64,000 nt of DNA from JBCDCY01 sp039180875 (GTDB lineage: Bacteria > Pseudomonadota > Alphaproteobacteria > Rhodobacterales > Rhodobacteraceae): assembly GCA_039180875.1 (NCBI GenBank), contig JBCDCY010000002.1, positions 124,001 to 188,000 on the forward strand, read 5' to 3'. Positions within the stretch are counted from its first letter, which is position 1; each line of letters opens with the position of its first letter. Shown piece after piece: positions 35,204 through 43,515 of the stretch. The notes under the pieces were generated by a model. The model had not been told where the DNA came from and made no database searches. It saw only the letters and a program-made list of their open reading frames with translations. Made by a program: the position numbers and the translations under genes.

Positions 35204-36388
35204 CTACCGCCCCAGCTCGCGCATCGCCTCCTCGATGCCGGCGAGGGTGAGGGGATACATGTGGTCGGCGAAAATCTCGCGGATCATCTGGATAGAGTGG
35301 GTGTAGCCCCAATGGGCCTGGGGCACCGGGTTGAGCCAGATCGAGGATGGCCATTGGTCGCGCACGCGGCGGAGCCAGGTTTCGCCGGCCTCTGCGTTCC
35401 AGTGCTCGTTGGCGCCGCCGGGATAGGCGATCTCGTAGGGGCTCATCGAGGCATCGCCGACGAAGAGGCATTTGTAATCGGAACCGTAAGTGTGGAGCAC
35501 GTCCCAGGTCGGCGTCTGCTCGTCCCAGCGGCGGCGGTTGTCCTTCCAGATACCCTCATAGAGGCAATTGTGAAAATAGAAATATTCCAGATGTTTGAAC
35601 TCGGTTCTTGAGGCGGAGAACAGCTCTTCCACCACCTCGATGAAGGGATCCATCGAGCCGCCCACGTCGAGGAAGAGCAGGACCTTCACGGCATTGCGCC
35701 GCTCCGGCCGCGTGACGATGTCGAGATAGCCGTGCTCGGCCGTGGCGCGGATCGTGCCGCCCATGTCGAGCTCGTCGTCCGCCCCTTCGCGGGCCCAGCG
35801 GCGGAGGCGCTTCAGCGCCACCTTGATGTTGCGGGTGCCAAGCTCGACCGAGTCGTCAAGGTTGCGGAACTGGCGCTTGTCCCAGACCTTGACCGCGCGC
35901 TGATGGCGGCTTTCGTCCTGGCCGATGCGCACGCCCTCGGGGTTGTAGCCGTGGGCGCCGAAGGGGGAGGTGCCGGCGGTGCCGATCCAGCGGTTGCCGC
36001 CCTGGTGACGGCCCTGCTGCTCCTTCAGCCGCTCGCGCAGCGTCTCCATCAATTTCTCGAAGCCGCCGAGCGCCTCGATCTCCGCCATCTCCTCAGGCGT
36101 CAGGTGCTTTTCGGCGAGCTTTTCGAGCCATTCGCGAGGGATCGAGTGGGCCTCGAGCATGTCTTCCAGCGAAATCGTCTCGAGCCCTTTGAAAACGTGG
36201 GCGAAAACCTGGTCGAAGCGATCGAGGTTGCGCTCGTCCTTCACCATCGCGGCCCGGGCGAGGTAGTAGAAGCCCTCGACATCGTAGGTCACGAAATCCT
36301 CGTTCAGGGCCTCGAGAAACGTCAGGTATTCGCGCAGCGACACCGGGATCCGGGCCGATCGCATCTCAAGGAAAAATCTTTCAAACAC
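35204..36388 (-). CDS. VWA domain protein, CoxE-like
   Basis: A 394-residue cytoplasmic protein with a helical N-terminal half and a C-terminal von Willebrand A domain. The metal-ion site begins LLFLDVGGSMDPF, a DxGxS variant of the usual DxSxS, and continues with FHNCLYEG and LFVGDASMSPYEI. CoxE-type proteins partner MoxR AAA+ ATPases to insert metals or remodel targets; a MoxR gene lies upstream on the same strand (41195-42037). The start is a GTG. Residues ~125-165 are glycine/histidine-rich. Confidence 0.88.
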   Translation of the reverse strand: MFERFFLEMRSARIPVSLREYLTFLEALNEDFVTYDVEGFYYLARAAMVKDERNLDRFDQVFAHVFKGLETISLEDMLEAHSIPREWLEKLAEKHLTPEEMAEIEALGGFEKLMETLRERLKEQQGRHQGGNRWIGTAGTSPFGAHGYNPEGVRIGQDESRHQRAVKVWDKRQFRNLDDSVELGTRNIKVALKRLRRWAREGADDELDMGGTIRATAEHGYLDIVTRPERRNAVKVLLFLDVGGSMDPFIEVVEELFSASRTEFKHLEYFYFHNCLYEGIWKDNRRRWDEQTPTWDVLHTYGSDYKCLFVGDASMSPYEIAYPGGANEHWNAEAGETWLRRVRDQWPSSIWLNPVPQAHWGYTHSIQMIREIFADHMYPLTLAGIEEAMRELGR

Positions 36389-36403
36389 AGCGGTTTAACC
36401 CAT

Positions 36404-36574
36404 CTAGATAAGATCGAGCTGGATCAGCGCCAGGGCCGCGAACAAGGCGACCAGGGCCAGCAAGATGCCATGGGCCGCGCCATATTGCAGCATGTCGTAG
36501 AGCCCGCCGCCCCGGCGTTTGGCGCGGAGGCCGCCGATGGCCGCGCCGATCAGGAAGGCGGAGAGCATTACCAT
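36404..36574 (-). CDS. Small membrane protein
   Basis: A 56-residue protein with two hydrophobic segments (VMLSAFLIGAAIGG and ILLALVALFAALALIQL) separated by a basic loop containing RAKRRGGG. AGGGAA lies upstream of the ATG. The frame extends further upstream, but without a plausible start. It sits between the DUF2927 lipoprotein gene and the VWA gene (15 bp), in the same orientation. Family not recognised; apolipophorin-like or carrier functions should not be assumed. Confidence 0.65.
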   Translation of the reverse strand: MVMLSAFLIGAAIGGLRAKRRGGGLYDMLQYGAAHGILLALVALFAALALIQLDLI

Positions 36575-36618
36575 CTGGGCGTTCCCTGGCGGACGGTGCG
36601 GCGCTGGCCGGATCGCCC

Positions 36619-37863
36619 CTAGCGCGGCGGGCCGAAGGCATAGCGTGCCCATCTGGCACTGTCGAGGCGGGCCGTCGCGGCGGCCTGAGCTGGGCCGGTC
36701 GTGGCCAAAGCGTCCACCAGCAGCGACGCCGCGCGGGCGGCAAGTGCAGCCTCGCCCTGGGCTGCGGCGGCGGTCAGCGCCCGCCCGAGATAGGCGCGGG
36801 CGGCGGCGGGCTCCCCGGCGGCGAGCAGATAGGATGCCAGCGCCGTAGCCGCATGGGCCGTGCGCAGGTGATCGCGGCCGTAGCGCCGCGCGAGATCGTC
36901 ATAGGCCGCCTGGTAGAGCCGGCGGGCGAGCGCTGGCCTCTCCTCTCGCAGCAAAGCCGCCAGGCGGAGCAGGTTTTCGGCCACGCGATGGTCGCTCGGC
37001 CGCATGGCCTGGGCGAGCTCGAGCGCCCGCCGCCCTGCCTCGACCCGTGTCGCTCGGGCGAGCCGCGGGTCGGCCGCACGCGTGAAGCTGCGGTGCCAGT
37101 CCCGGTCGGCCTCAGACGGTCGGCGTGGCTCGATGCCGGCGATGCGCGCCACCTCCCGCCGGGTGAGGCCGGGCGTCAGGTCGGGGCGGTAGAGCCGATG
37201 CAGCACCGCCATGTCGTGGCCGGTCAGTGCGCTGAAGCGGTTGTCGTCGTTGAAGACGGAGCTCGACAGGCGATAGAGGTCGTTGCCGACGCCGAGCGCC
37301 TGGGCGATCTCCTCATGCAGGCAGGCGCGCACCGCATGGGGCGGTAGATCGTCGGAGATCAGCACGCTCGCGCTCTCGAGCTGGGTCAGGTCGGCCCAGC
37401 GGGGGAGCGCGCGCTGGCCGTGGAGCGCTCGCACCGTCGGCCAGTTCAGATCGGCCGGCAGAGCGAGGCAGCTGACGCGCGGCAGCATCTGGCGAAAGGC
37501 GGCGCCGGGTGCGGTGCGCACCGCTATCTCCGCCCCCTCGCCGGTCGTGGCACGGCGGATGTCGATCCCGGCCTCCTGCCGCAGGCGCATCAGTAGATCG
37601 TCGAGGTTGCGCCCGTAGGCGCCAAGCTCCGGGCCGAGCCGCACCCGGACTGGGCCGGCGAAGCGCAGCAACACGGTGCGTGCGGTGCCATCCTCCTGGC
37701 CGAAGATCAGAGGCAGAAAGTCGGCCGCGACGGCATTGAAGGCGACCCGCTCCGGCGCGCGCGGCAGCACCGGCGGGCCGCTGTCTCCCACCGAGACGGT
37801 CGGGCTGCAGGCCGCCAGGGCCAGCAGCGCCGCCGCCAGCCACCTCATCGCCAGCGACCTCAT
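36619..37863 (-). CDS. DUF2927 lipoprotein with TPR-like C-terminus
   Basis: A 414-residue exported lipoprotein. The signal ends in the lipobox LAAC at about residue 19. Residues ~40-240 match DUF2927: VSCLALPADLNW, then CLHEEIAQALGVGNDLYRLSSSVFNDDNRFSALTGHD. The HEEI segment resembles a metallopeptidase helix but lacks a full HExxH zinc motif. Residues ~270-400 are alanine/leucine-rich helical repeats of TPR type. The start overlaps the GNAT gene stop by four bases. Function unknown, probably periplasmic. Confidence 0.82.
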   Translation of the reverse strand: MRSLAMRWLAAALLALAACSPTVSVGDSGPPVLPRAPERVAFNAVAADFLPLIFGQEDGTARTVLLRFAGPVRVRLGPELGAYGRNLDDLLMRLRQEAGIDIRRATTGEGAEIAVRTAPGAAFRQMLPRVSCLALPADLNWPTVRALHGQRALPRWADLTQLESASVLISDDLPPHAVRACLHEEIAQALGVGNDLYRLSSSVFNDDNRFSALTGHDMAVLHRLYRPDLTPGLTRREVARIAGIEPRRPSEADRDWHRSFTRAADPRLARATRVEAGRRALELAQAMRPSDHRVAENLLRLAALLREERPALARRLYQAAYDDLARRYGRDHLRTAHAATALASYLLAAGEPAAARAYLGRALTAAAAQGEAALAARAASLLVDALATTGPAQAAATARLDSARWARYAFGPPR

Positions 37864-38318
37864 CGGTTGTAGCGGATGAACGGCGATTTGGTTGCGATCC
37901 GGTCATAGAGCCGCCGCCCGGCGGTGTTGAAGTCCTGGGTCAGCCAGTAGACCGCCGGCGCCCCGGCGACAACGGCGGCGTCATAGACCGCCTCGATCAG
38001 GGCCCGGCCGAGGCCGGTGCCGCGGGCCGTCGGCGCGACGTAGAGATCTTGCAGGTAGCAGACATTCTCCACCCGCCAGGCATGGCGGTGGAAGAGGTAG
38101 TGCACCAGGCCCGTCGGCTGACCGTCGATCACTGCGATCAGTGCTTGGAACTCATGCGGATCGTCCGACAGCAGGCGCTGGAAGGTGCTGCGGTAGACCT
38201 CCTCCGCCACACCGGTCTCATAGAACGCGAGGTAGGCCGACCAGAGCGCGCGCCAGGCGGCCTCATCCTCCGCCGCGAGGGGGCGGATCTTGAGCGCGCC
38301 GTCAGTGCGGGTAGACAC
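37860..38318 (-). CDS. GNAT family N-acetyltransferase
   Basis: A 152-residue acetyltransferase from a GTG start. The acetyl-CoA site is LYVAPTARGTGLGRALIEAVYDAA, preceded by the strand VENVCYLQDLYV; the C-terminal VYWLTQDFNTAGRRLYDRIA closes the fold. The acceptor is unknown. It overlaps its downstream neighbour (DUF2927) by four bases and its upstream neighbour (hydrolase-like) by 17 bases, so it is clearly in the operon. Confidence 0.88.
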   Translation of the reverse strand: MSTRTDGALKIRPLAAEDEAAWRALWSAYLAFYETGVAEEVYRSTFQRLLSDDPHEFQALIAVIDGQPTGLVHYLFHRHAWRVENVCYLQDLYVAPTARGTGLGRALIEAVYDAAVVAGAPAVYWLTQDFNTAGRRLYDRIATKSPFIRYNR

Positions 38319-39207
38319 GGGCCAGCATCTCCATGGTGTCGAGGTGGCCGGGCAGCGCCGGGTTCAGATGGTGCAGCGCGCCCGGCACCGAATGGTAGGG
38401 CGCATCGAGGCGGGAATTGGCCGCGCCGAACAGATCCAGGGCGCCGAGGAACTGGCTGATCCGCGTGACCTCCGGCGGCGGGGCGATCACGGTGCCGAGG
38501 GTGATGATCTGGGCATCGAGGCCCCGGGCGAAGGCGCGGTCGTCGCCCGCCAGGGCCAGCCGGCGGAGCGCGAACTCCACCGCCAGGGCACCGCGGGAGT
38601 GGGCGAGCACGGTCTCGACGCCGCCCCCGGGCTCGAGGAAGAGCTCGATGAGGGCAGCGCTTGCCGGGCCGAGGGCGCGCTGGCTGGCGGCCGGCGCGAG
38701 CTCCGGCGCGCCGAGAAGCGCCGCGCCGGCCTGCTGGGCCACGTAGCGGGCGTTTTGCCCGGCGGCCCGCATCCGCAGGAGCGCGCCGAAGAACAGTGGA
38801 CCGCCCAGGGGCTCCAACGCCAGATCGGTGTCGTCATAGCCTGCGACCACCGCGCCCACCGGCGCGCCGGTGAAATCGGCGAGGGCCCGGGCGAGGGCAG
38901 CTGCCCCGATGGCGCTGCCGCCGAGGCCGGCGACGGCGAAGCGGCGGACGCTCGGCGCGGCACGACGAAAGGCTCTCCGGTCAGCGTAGGGCCGCACGCC
39001 GAGCAATCCGCGGGCGCCGGTCGGATGGACCAGCAAGATCGCGCCGGCCGGCACGTCGGCACTGAGCAGTGTCTCCCGCTCCGCCTCCGTCAGGCGGTCG
39101 GTGTCGTAAGAGGCGCGGTCGATCAGCGCGTTCCTCTCCGCGACGAAGGCCGCGCCGGGCGCCGGTACCGCCAGTGGGAGAGCGCCAGCGGCCTGGCCTG
39201 GTCTCAC
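38302..39207 (-). CDS. Alpha/beta-hydrolase-like protein, function unknown
   Basis: A 301-residue protein starting at a GTG that overlaps the stop of the secreted protease gene by four bases (GTGA). The frame is alanine-rich and contains RRFAVAGLGGSAIGAAALARA and TVLAHSRGALAVEFALRR; the latter is a serine nucleophile elbow (AHSRG) of the alpha/beta-hydrolase type. A histidine-containing GHLDTMEMLARVYPH ends the protein, suitable for a catalytic histidine. There is no signal peptide. Esterase-like activity is inferred only from fold motifs. Confidence 0.65.
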   Translation of the reverse strand: MRPGQAAGALPLAVPAPGAAFVAERNALIDRASYDTDRLTEAERETLLSADVPAGAILLVHPTGARGLLGVRPYADRRAFRRAAPSVRRFAVAGLGGSAIGAAALARALADFTGAPVGAVVAGYDDTDLALEPLGGPLFFGALLRMRAAGQNARYVAQQAGAALLGAPELAPAASQRALGPASAALIELFLEPGGGVETVLAHSRGALAVEFALRRLALAGDDRAFARGLDAQIITLGTVIAPPPEVTRISQFLGALDLFGAANSRLDAPYHSVPGALHHLNPALPGHLDTMEMLARVYPH

Positions 39208-40760
39208 TGATAACACCGGATCAGCCCGGTGAAGTCCTGCGCCCGCTCGGTGATGTCGGCGATGGAGAGATCGCTCGCCTCCGTGCCGAGGCGGAACGGC
39301 ACGTTGTTGGTGGAGAGGAACGAGCGTGCGATGCCGGCCCGCACGGCGAAGTTGATGTCCTGGGGCACCACGCCGCGGTTCTGCATGAAGAACTCGTCGT
39401 TCGCCCGGGCCACCACCACGCCCACGATATTGCCGCGCCGGTCCATCAACGGCCCGCCGCTGTTGCCGGGCTGCACCTGGGCCGAGATCTGCACCCGGCT
39501 GAGGTCGTCGCCGATGCCGCTGAGCGCACTCACCAGCCCCACGGTCACGTTGCCCTGGGAGGAGAGATCGCCCTCCAGCGGGAAACCGTAGGCCACGATC
39601 TCGTCCCCCTGGCGCAGGTCGAGGCCGGCGCGGAAGCTGGCGATGGCCGCGGGAACGCGCGCCACCTGCAGGATGGCCAGATCGACCGCCGGGTTGGTGG
39701 CGATCAGGGCGGCCTCCACCGCCGGCATGCCCCGCACCTGCAGGGTGAGGCGATTGCACTGGTCGATGACGTGGTCGTTGGTCAGCACGTGGCCGGCATC
39801 GCTGACGAAGAACCCGGTGCCGGTGCCGACCAGGGTGGAGCCGTCCCCGGGCGGCGGGCCGCTGCTGGTGTCGGCGCCCCAGGGCGCGTTGCCCTCGCTG
39901 ATGATCAGGGTGATCTCGGTGTTGGCGGTCTCGGGGTCGTAGACGCCGGTCCAGATGCGGTAGAGCCCCTCGGGCGGATCGCTGAAGACCAGGCCCGGAT
40001 TGGTGCCGCCGGCCTCGCTAAAGTCGTCGTTGCAGTGCCAGCCGCCGCCCGGATCCTGCACGACCAGCGTGGCGTCGACGCTCCCTTCGGCGAAGATGGC
40101 GAGCTGGTACTGACCCGGGGTGTAGCCGATCACGTAGTCCGGCCGGGCCGCGGCGATGAAGCCCGCGCAGCCGCTGACGATGTCCTCTGCCGGGTCCCGC
40201 CCGCCGGCCTGCACGACCAAGGTGTGGGGGTCGGGTTGAAAGCCGGCGGCGAGGTCGGCGGCGCCGTAATAGGGCTCCCACGGCGCGGCATCTTCGGTGA
40301 AGATCAGCTCGACGCTCTCGGGCCGCACGTCCGCGTCGTAGGTGCCGACCCAGACGCTGTAGCGGCCGGAGGAGGGTTGGTCGAAGGTGACCCCCGGATT
40401 GACCCCGCCAAGCGCCGAGTGGTCATCGTTGCAGACCCAGTTGCCGGCGGGATCGAGCACGATCAGCGTGGTGTCGGGCAGGCCCCGCACGAAGATGCCG
40501 AGGCCGTAGTCCCCGGCGGTGTAGTAGAGGTCGTAGTCGGGCTTGTCCGCCGCGACCCAGCCGATGCAGTCGGGACCGATATCGCCGACCTCGTCCGCGC
40601 CGCCGGCCTCCACCCCCACAACCACCGGATCGGGCTGGAACCCGGCGTCGAGCGTCACGGCGCCGTAGCGCGCCTTCGGCACGCTGTCCTGCGCCGCTGC
40701 CTGTTGGACCATGGTGGCGAGCATCGTGCCCGCCAGAACGTATCCCGCCGAACGCCACAT
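39204..40760 (-). CDS. Secreted trypsin-like serine protease with duplicated N-terminal modules
   Basis: A 518-residue exported protease. Signal peptide residues 1-24 end in QAAAQD. Two tandem modules follow (about 33-160 and 166-292), sharing AGFQPDP, DYxxxYTxGxYxLxIF, W-x-CNDD, GGxNPGxxF and ending in APW; each has a cysteine pair likely to form a disulfide. The catalytic domain (300-480) has H330 in LTNDHVID, D360 in AVDLAIL and S434 in QPGNSGGPL, as in DegP-type S1 proteases, but there is no PDZ domain. First gene of the tight leftward run below moxR. Periplasmic or extracellular; the modules probably bind substrate or envelope. Confidence 0.9.
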   Translation of the reverse strand: MWRSAGYVLAGTMLATMVQQAAAQDSVPKARYGAVTLDAGFQPDPVVVGVEAGGADEVGDIGPDCIGWVAADKPDYDLYYTAGDYGLGIFVRGLPDTTLIVLDPAGNWVCNDDHSALGGVNPGVTFDQPSSGRYSVWVGTYDADVRPESVELIFTEDAAPWEPYYGAADLAAGFQPDPHTLVVQAGGRDPAEDIVSGCAGFIAAARPDYVIGYTPGQYQLAIFAEGSVDATLVVQDPGGGWHCNDDFSEAGGTNPGLVFSDPPEGLYRIWTGVYDPETANTEITLIISEGNAPWGADTSSGPPPGDGSTLVGTGTGFFVSDAGHVLTNDHVIDQCNRLTLQVRGMPAVEAALIATNPAVDLAILQVARVPAAIASFRAGLDLRQGDEIVAYGFPLEGDLSSQGNVTVGLVSALSGIGDDLSRVQISAQVQPGNSGGPLMDRRGNIVGVVVARANDEFFMQNRGVVPQDINFAVRAGIARSFLSTNNVPFRLGTEASDLSIADITERAQDFTGLIRCYQ

Positions 40761-41194
40761 ACGGGGTCCCCCACTACGACACGGACAATGCCGGATGCAC
40801 CAGCATCGGTCAGGCGGCACACACGATCAAGCATGGCAGTGTCCGGTCGATGAAATCGGCGCCTTGCCTGCCGCTCGGAAACACGCATTTCCGGCTTGGT
40901 TTTCGACCCTTGTGCCGCAGTGCTCAGAGGTCATCGCATCGCGCGGAAGAAACGTTTGAAATGAAATGATATCTGCGCGGCGCACTGCAGGGGCCGCGAG
41001 GTGGCGTCGATGTCCTAGATCCCTCTCGTAGCAATTCTCGCTACGCCAGCGACGCGATGGGCGGGGCGGCCTTCGCCAATGACGACGAGACCGGCCGCTT
41101 CGCGGTCATACCGGACTCAGATCTTGGCGCCCGATGCGGCCCGGCCGGCATCGCCGTGTTGAAGCTCGGCCTCGTCTCCTACGTCCGGCGCGCC
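40761..41194. other. 434-bp intergenic region without a supported gene
   Basis: The stretch separates moxR from the secreted protease gene. It should contain the promoter of the protease run and the 3' end of moxR. A small hairpin CGTAGC/GCTACG lies at 41027-41045. Both-strand reading finds no frame with a believable start, composition or homology; the forward frame opening at 41057 runs antisense through moxR. Confidence 0.5.
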
Positions 41195-42037
41195 TCATCC
41201 GTTCTGGCGCCGGGCCATGAAGGCCAGCCGCTCAAAGAGATGCACGTCCTGCTCGTTCTTAAGCAGCGCGCCGTGCAGCTTCGGCAGCATGTCCTTCCCG
41301 TCCTTGCGGATGTCGGTGGCGTCCAGATCCTCGACCATCAGCAGCTTCAGCCAGTCCAGCACTTCCGAGGTCGAGGGCCGTTTCTTCAATCCCGGCACCT
41401 CGCGGATCTCGTAGAACTGGGTCAGCGCCTCCCGCACCAGGCTCGCCTTGATGCCGGGGAAATGGACGTCGACGATCTTGCGCATCGTCTCCTCGTCCGG
41501 GAAGCGGATGTAGTGGAAGAAGCAGCGGCGCAGGAACGCGTCCGGCAGCTCCTTTTCGTTGTTGGAGGTGATGACCACGATCGGTCGGTGCTTGGCCTGC
41601 ACCGTCTCTCCGGTTTCGTAGACGTAGAATTCCATCCGGTCGAGTTCTTGCAGCAGGTCGTTCGGGAACTCGATATCGGCCTTGTCGATCTCGTCGATCA
41701 GCAGGACCAGGCGCTGGTCGGCCTCGAATGCCTCCCAGAGCTTGCCCTTGCGGATGTAGTTGCCGATCTCGTGCACCCGCTCGTCGCCGAGCTGGCTGTC
41801 GCGGAGGCGGCTGACGGCGTCGTATTCGTAGAGGCCCTGCTGGGCTTTCGTGGTCGATTTGATCGACCAGTCGAGCAGCGGTAGGTCGAGGGCCGCGGCA
41901 ACCTGGCGGGCAAGCTCGGTCTTGCCGGTGCCGGGCTCGCCCTTCACCAACAGCGGCCGTTCCAACCGAATCGCGGCATTCACCGCCACGGTCAGATCGT
42001 CGGTCGCGACGTAGTCGGCCGTGCCTTTGAACTCCAT
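41195..42037 (-). CDS. MoxR family AAA+ ATPase
   Basis: A 280-residue hexameric AAA+ ATPase. Walker A GEPGTGKT at residues 33-40, Walker B VLLIDEIDKA at 111-120, sensor VVITSNNEKELPDAFLRRC and the MoxR-type insert QQGLYEYDAVSRLRD are present. MoxR proteins act as chaperones with VWA-domain partners; the CoxE-like gene at 35204-36388 is the obvious candidate. The ATG at 42037 has a TGAGG site; upstream in-frame residues lack family similarity. Confidence 0.92.
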   Translation of the reverse strand: MEFKGTADYVATDDLTVAVNAAIRLERPLLVKGEPGTGKTELARQVAAALDLPLLDWSIKSTTKAQQGLYEYDAVSRLRDSQLGDERVHEIGNYIRKGKLWEAFEADQRLVLLIDEIDKADIEFPNDLLQELDRMEFYVYETGETVQAKHRPIVVITSNNEKELPDAFLRRCFFHYIRFPDEETMRKIVDVHFPGIKASLVREALTQFYEIREVPGLKKRPSTSEVLDWLKLLMVEDLDATDIRKDGKDMLPKLHGALLKNEQDVHLFERLAFMARRQNG

Positions 42038-42256
42038 CCTCAGGATCCTTGCGCCAATGGGCCCCCGCGCCGGCGCGGACCCTAGCAGCACAGCCCCCGG
42101 GCGCAAGTTCGCTGGCGCCAAAGCGTAGACAATCAGGTTGCAGTTCGCTATGAGCCACGGCGAAACGACGACAGCGGCCGGCTCCGATGGAGCATCTGGG
42201 TGAGGCAGGGGACCGCACCCAGTATCGGAACGGCTCGGCTAGGGGTGGGGCATTCG

Positions 42257-42679
42257 ATGAAAGCAGAGACGTTCTTGGACGCAGATTACCGTCCGGCCGA
42301 CACCGAACCTTTCATGAACGAACGCCAGAAGGAATATTTCCGACGAAAGCTCGACGCCTGGAAGGCATCGATCCTGGCGGAGAGCCGCGGCACCATCGAG
42401 CATATGCAGGCCGGCAGCGGGAATATCCCCGATCTGGCCGACCGTGCCTCGGAAGAGACGGATCGCACGTTGGAGCTGCGCACCCGCGACCGCCAGCGCA
42501 AACTGGTGGCCAAGATCGACGCCGCCCTCCGGCGGATCGAAGAGGGCACCTACGGCTACTGCGAGGTGACGGGGGAGCCGATCTCGCTCAAGCGCCTCGA
42601 TGCCCGACCGATTGCGACCCTGAGCCTCGAGGCCCAGGAGCGCCACGAGCGGAACGAGCGGGTCTACCGCGACGACTGA
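42257..42679 (+). CDS. dksA: DksA/TraR family regulator with one cysteine
   Basis: Secondary-channel binding RNA polymerase regulator working with ppGpp. The 140-residue protein has the coiled-coil tip motif DLADRA (D59, D62, A64) and a C-terminal globular part GTYGYCEVTGEPISLKRLDARPIATLSLEAQ. Canonical DksA has four zinc-binding cysteines; here only C102 remains, the others being Thr, Ser and Ala. Zinc-free DksA proteins are known, including the Rhodobacter sphaeroides homologue as I recall it, so activity is expected. AGGGG precedes the ATG. Confidence 0.92.
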   Translation: MKAETFLDADYRPADTEPFMNERQKEYFRRKLDAWKASILAESRGTIEHMQAGSGNIPDLADRASEETDRTLELRTRDRQRKLVAKIDAALRRIEEGTYGYCEVTGEPISLKRLDARPIATLSLEAQERHERNERVYRDD

Positions 42680-42694
42680 CGGCGCCTGCCGGGC

Positions 42695-43090
42695 CTACAT
42701 CGCGACCAGCGCCACGCCGCCCGCCAGCAGCAGTGCGGCCGTACCGGCGGCCGAAACGAAACGTCCCGCCTTCTTCCAGATCGGCGCCGCCATGTCGTCG
42801 AACAGGATGAGCGGGTGCAACAGGCGCAGCAGCACCAGGGCCAGGCCGTAGGCGTGCAGCCAGACCGCCGGCAGGCCCTTGAGCTCCAACAGCAGCATCA
42901 GCACGACGGCCATCGCGGCGTATTCCGCCAGATTGCCGAAGCGGCGGATGCCGAGCGCCATCTCCCCGATCCCGCCATCGCCGAGGGCCACGCCGTGCTT
43001 GCCGCGCAGCAGGCCGACGCGGGTCGACAGGATCGCCATCAGCGCGGCGATGACGGCGGCATAGATCGGGGTGATCTCGATCGGGTGCAT
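42695..43090 (-). CDS. MAPEG family membrane protein
   Basis: A 131-residue integral membrane protein with four hydrophobic segments. The conserved IRRFGNLAEYAAMAVVLMLLLE carries the R-x-x-x-N-x-x-E signature of the MAPEG family (eicosanoid/glutathione membrane enzymes; bacterial YecN-like members). Catalytic function in bacteria is unclear. It converges on dksA and is four bases downstream of a hypothetical gene in the same orientation. Confidence 0.85.
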   Translation of the reverse strand: MHPIEITPIYAAVIAALMAILSTRVGLLRGKHGVALGDGGIGEMALGIRRFGNLAEYAAMAVVLMLLLELKGLPAVWLHAYGLALVLLRLLHPLILFDDMAAPIWKKAGRFVSAAGTAALLLAGGVALVAM

Positions 43091-43094
43091 TGGG

Positions 43095-43439
43095 TCAGTC
43101 CTTTCGCTCTTGCGCGTGGGAGAGGGCGCGCTCGGCAAGCTCCGGCCAGCGCGCCACGTCGCCGGCGCCCGCCACGATCCAGTCCTGCATCGGCGGCCGG
43201 GTCTTGAACGGCGCCAGGTGCTGCCAGTCGCGAAGCCCGAGCGCCGCGATCGGCGTCTTCCGCCCGAGCCGACAGCCAAGGCCCGTTCGCCCGCCCTTGC
43301 TGGAGAAGAAGGCGTAGACCCTACCGCGGAGCGTCAGGGCCGGGGCCGACATCATCCGACCCTCCATCACCTCGGGATGGCGGGCGAGCTGGGCGGCGCA
43401 GAGCCGTTGCCAATGGTCGTGGAGCATCAGGTCGGTCAT
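43095..43439 (-). CDS. Hypothetical protein
   Basis: A 114-residue soluble protein starting MTDLMLHDHWQRLCAAQLA, with HPEVMEGRMMSAPALTLRGRVYAFFSS and a tryptophan-rich end (DWQHLAPF, MQDWIVAGAGDVARWPELAERAL). No family is recognised with confidence; the compact MEGRMM...FFSSKGG pattern recalls TfoX/YjbR-like small domains. It shares a promoter region and palindrome with the divergent TetR gene and precedes the MAPEG gene by four bases, so both are possible TetR targets. Confidence 0.65.
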   Translation of the reverse strand: MTDLMLHDHWQRLCAAQLARHPEVMEGRMMSAPALTLRGRVYAFFSSKGGRTGLGCRLGRKTPIAALGLRDWQHLAPFKTRPPMQDWIVAGAGDVARWPELAERALSHAQERKD

Positions 43440-43483
43440 CGCGCCGTTCGCTTTCGGTTGCCTGAGGCTAGGATTCTTTATAC

Positions 43484-43497
43484 ATGTTAGTCAACAT
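43484..43497. promoter_or_regulatory. Probable TetR operator
   Basis: A perfect dyad ATGTT-AGTC-AACAT lies in the 76-bp A/T-rich space between the divergent hypothetical gene and the tetR start, within a run resembling a -10 region (TTTATACAT). Its position fits autorepression plus control of the divergent gene. Confidence 0.65.
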
Positions 43498-43515
43498 ATT
43501 TAAATGAGGCGGGCG

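Noticed and set aside
41057..41884. A 275-residue plus-strand frame starting in the gap and running antisense through moxR.
   Set aside because: The first 45 codons look acceptable, but the rest is the complement of conserved MoxR sequence and the start has no ribosome site.
42257..42679. Possible frameshift or sequencing error removing DksA cysteines.
   Set aside because: Flanking residues align in frame with the family through the whole finger region; the cysteines are substituted, not lost through a shift.
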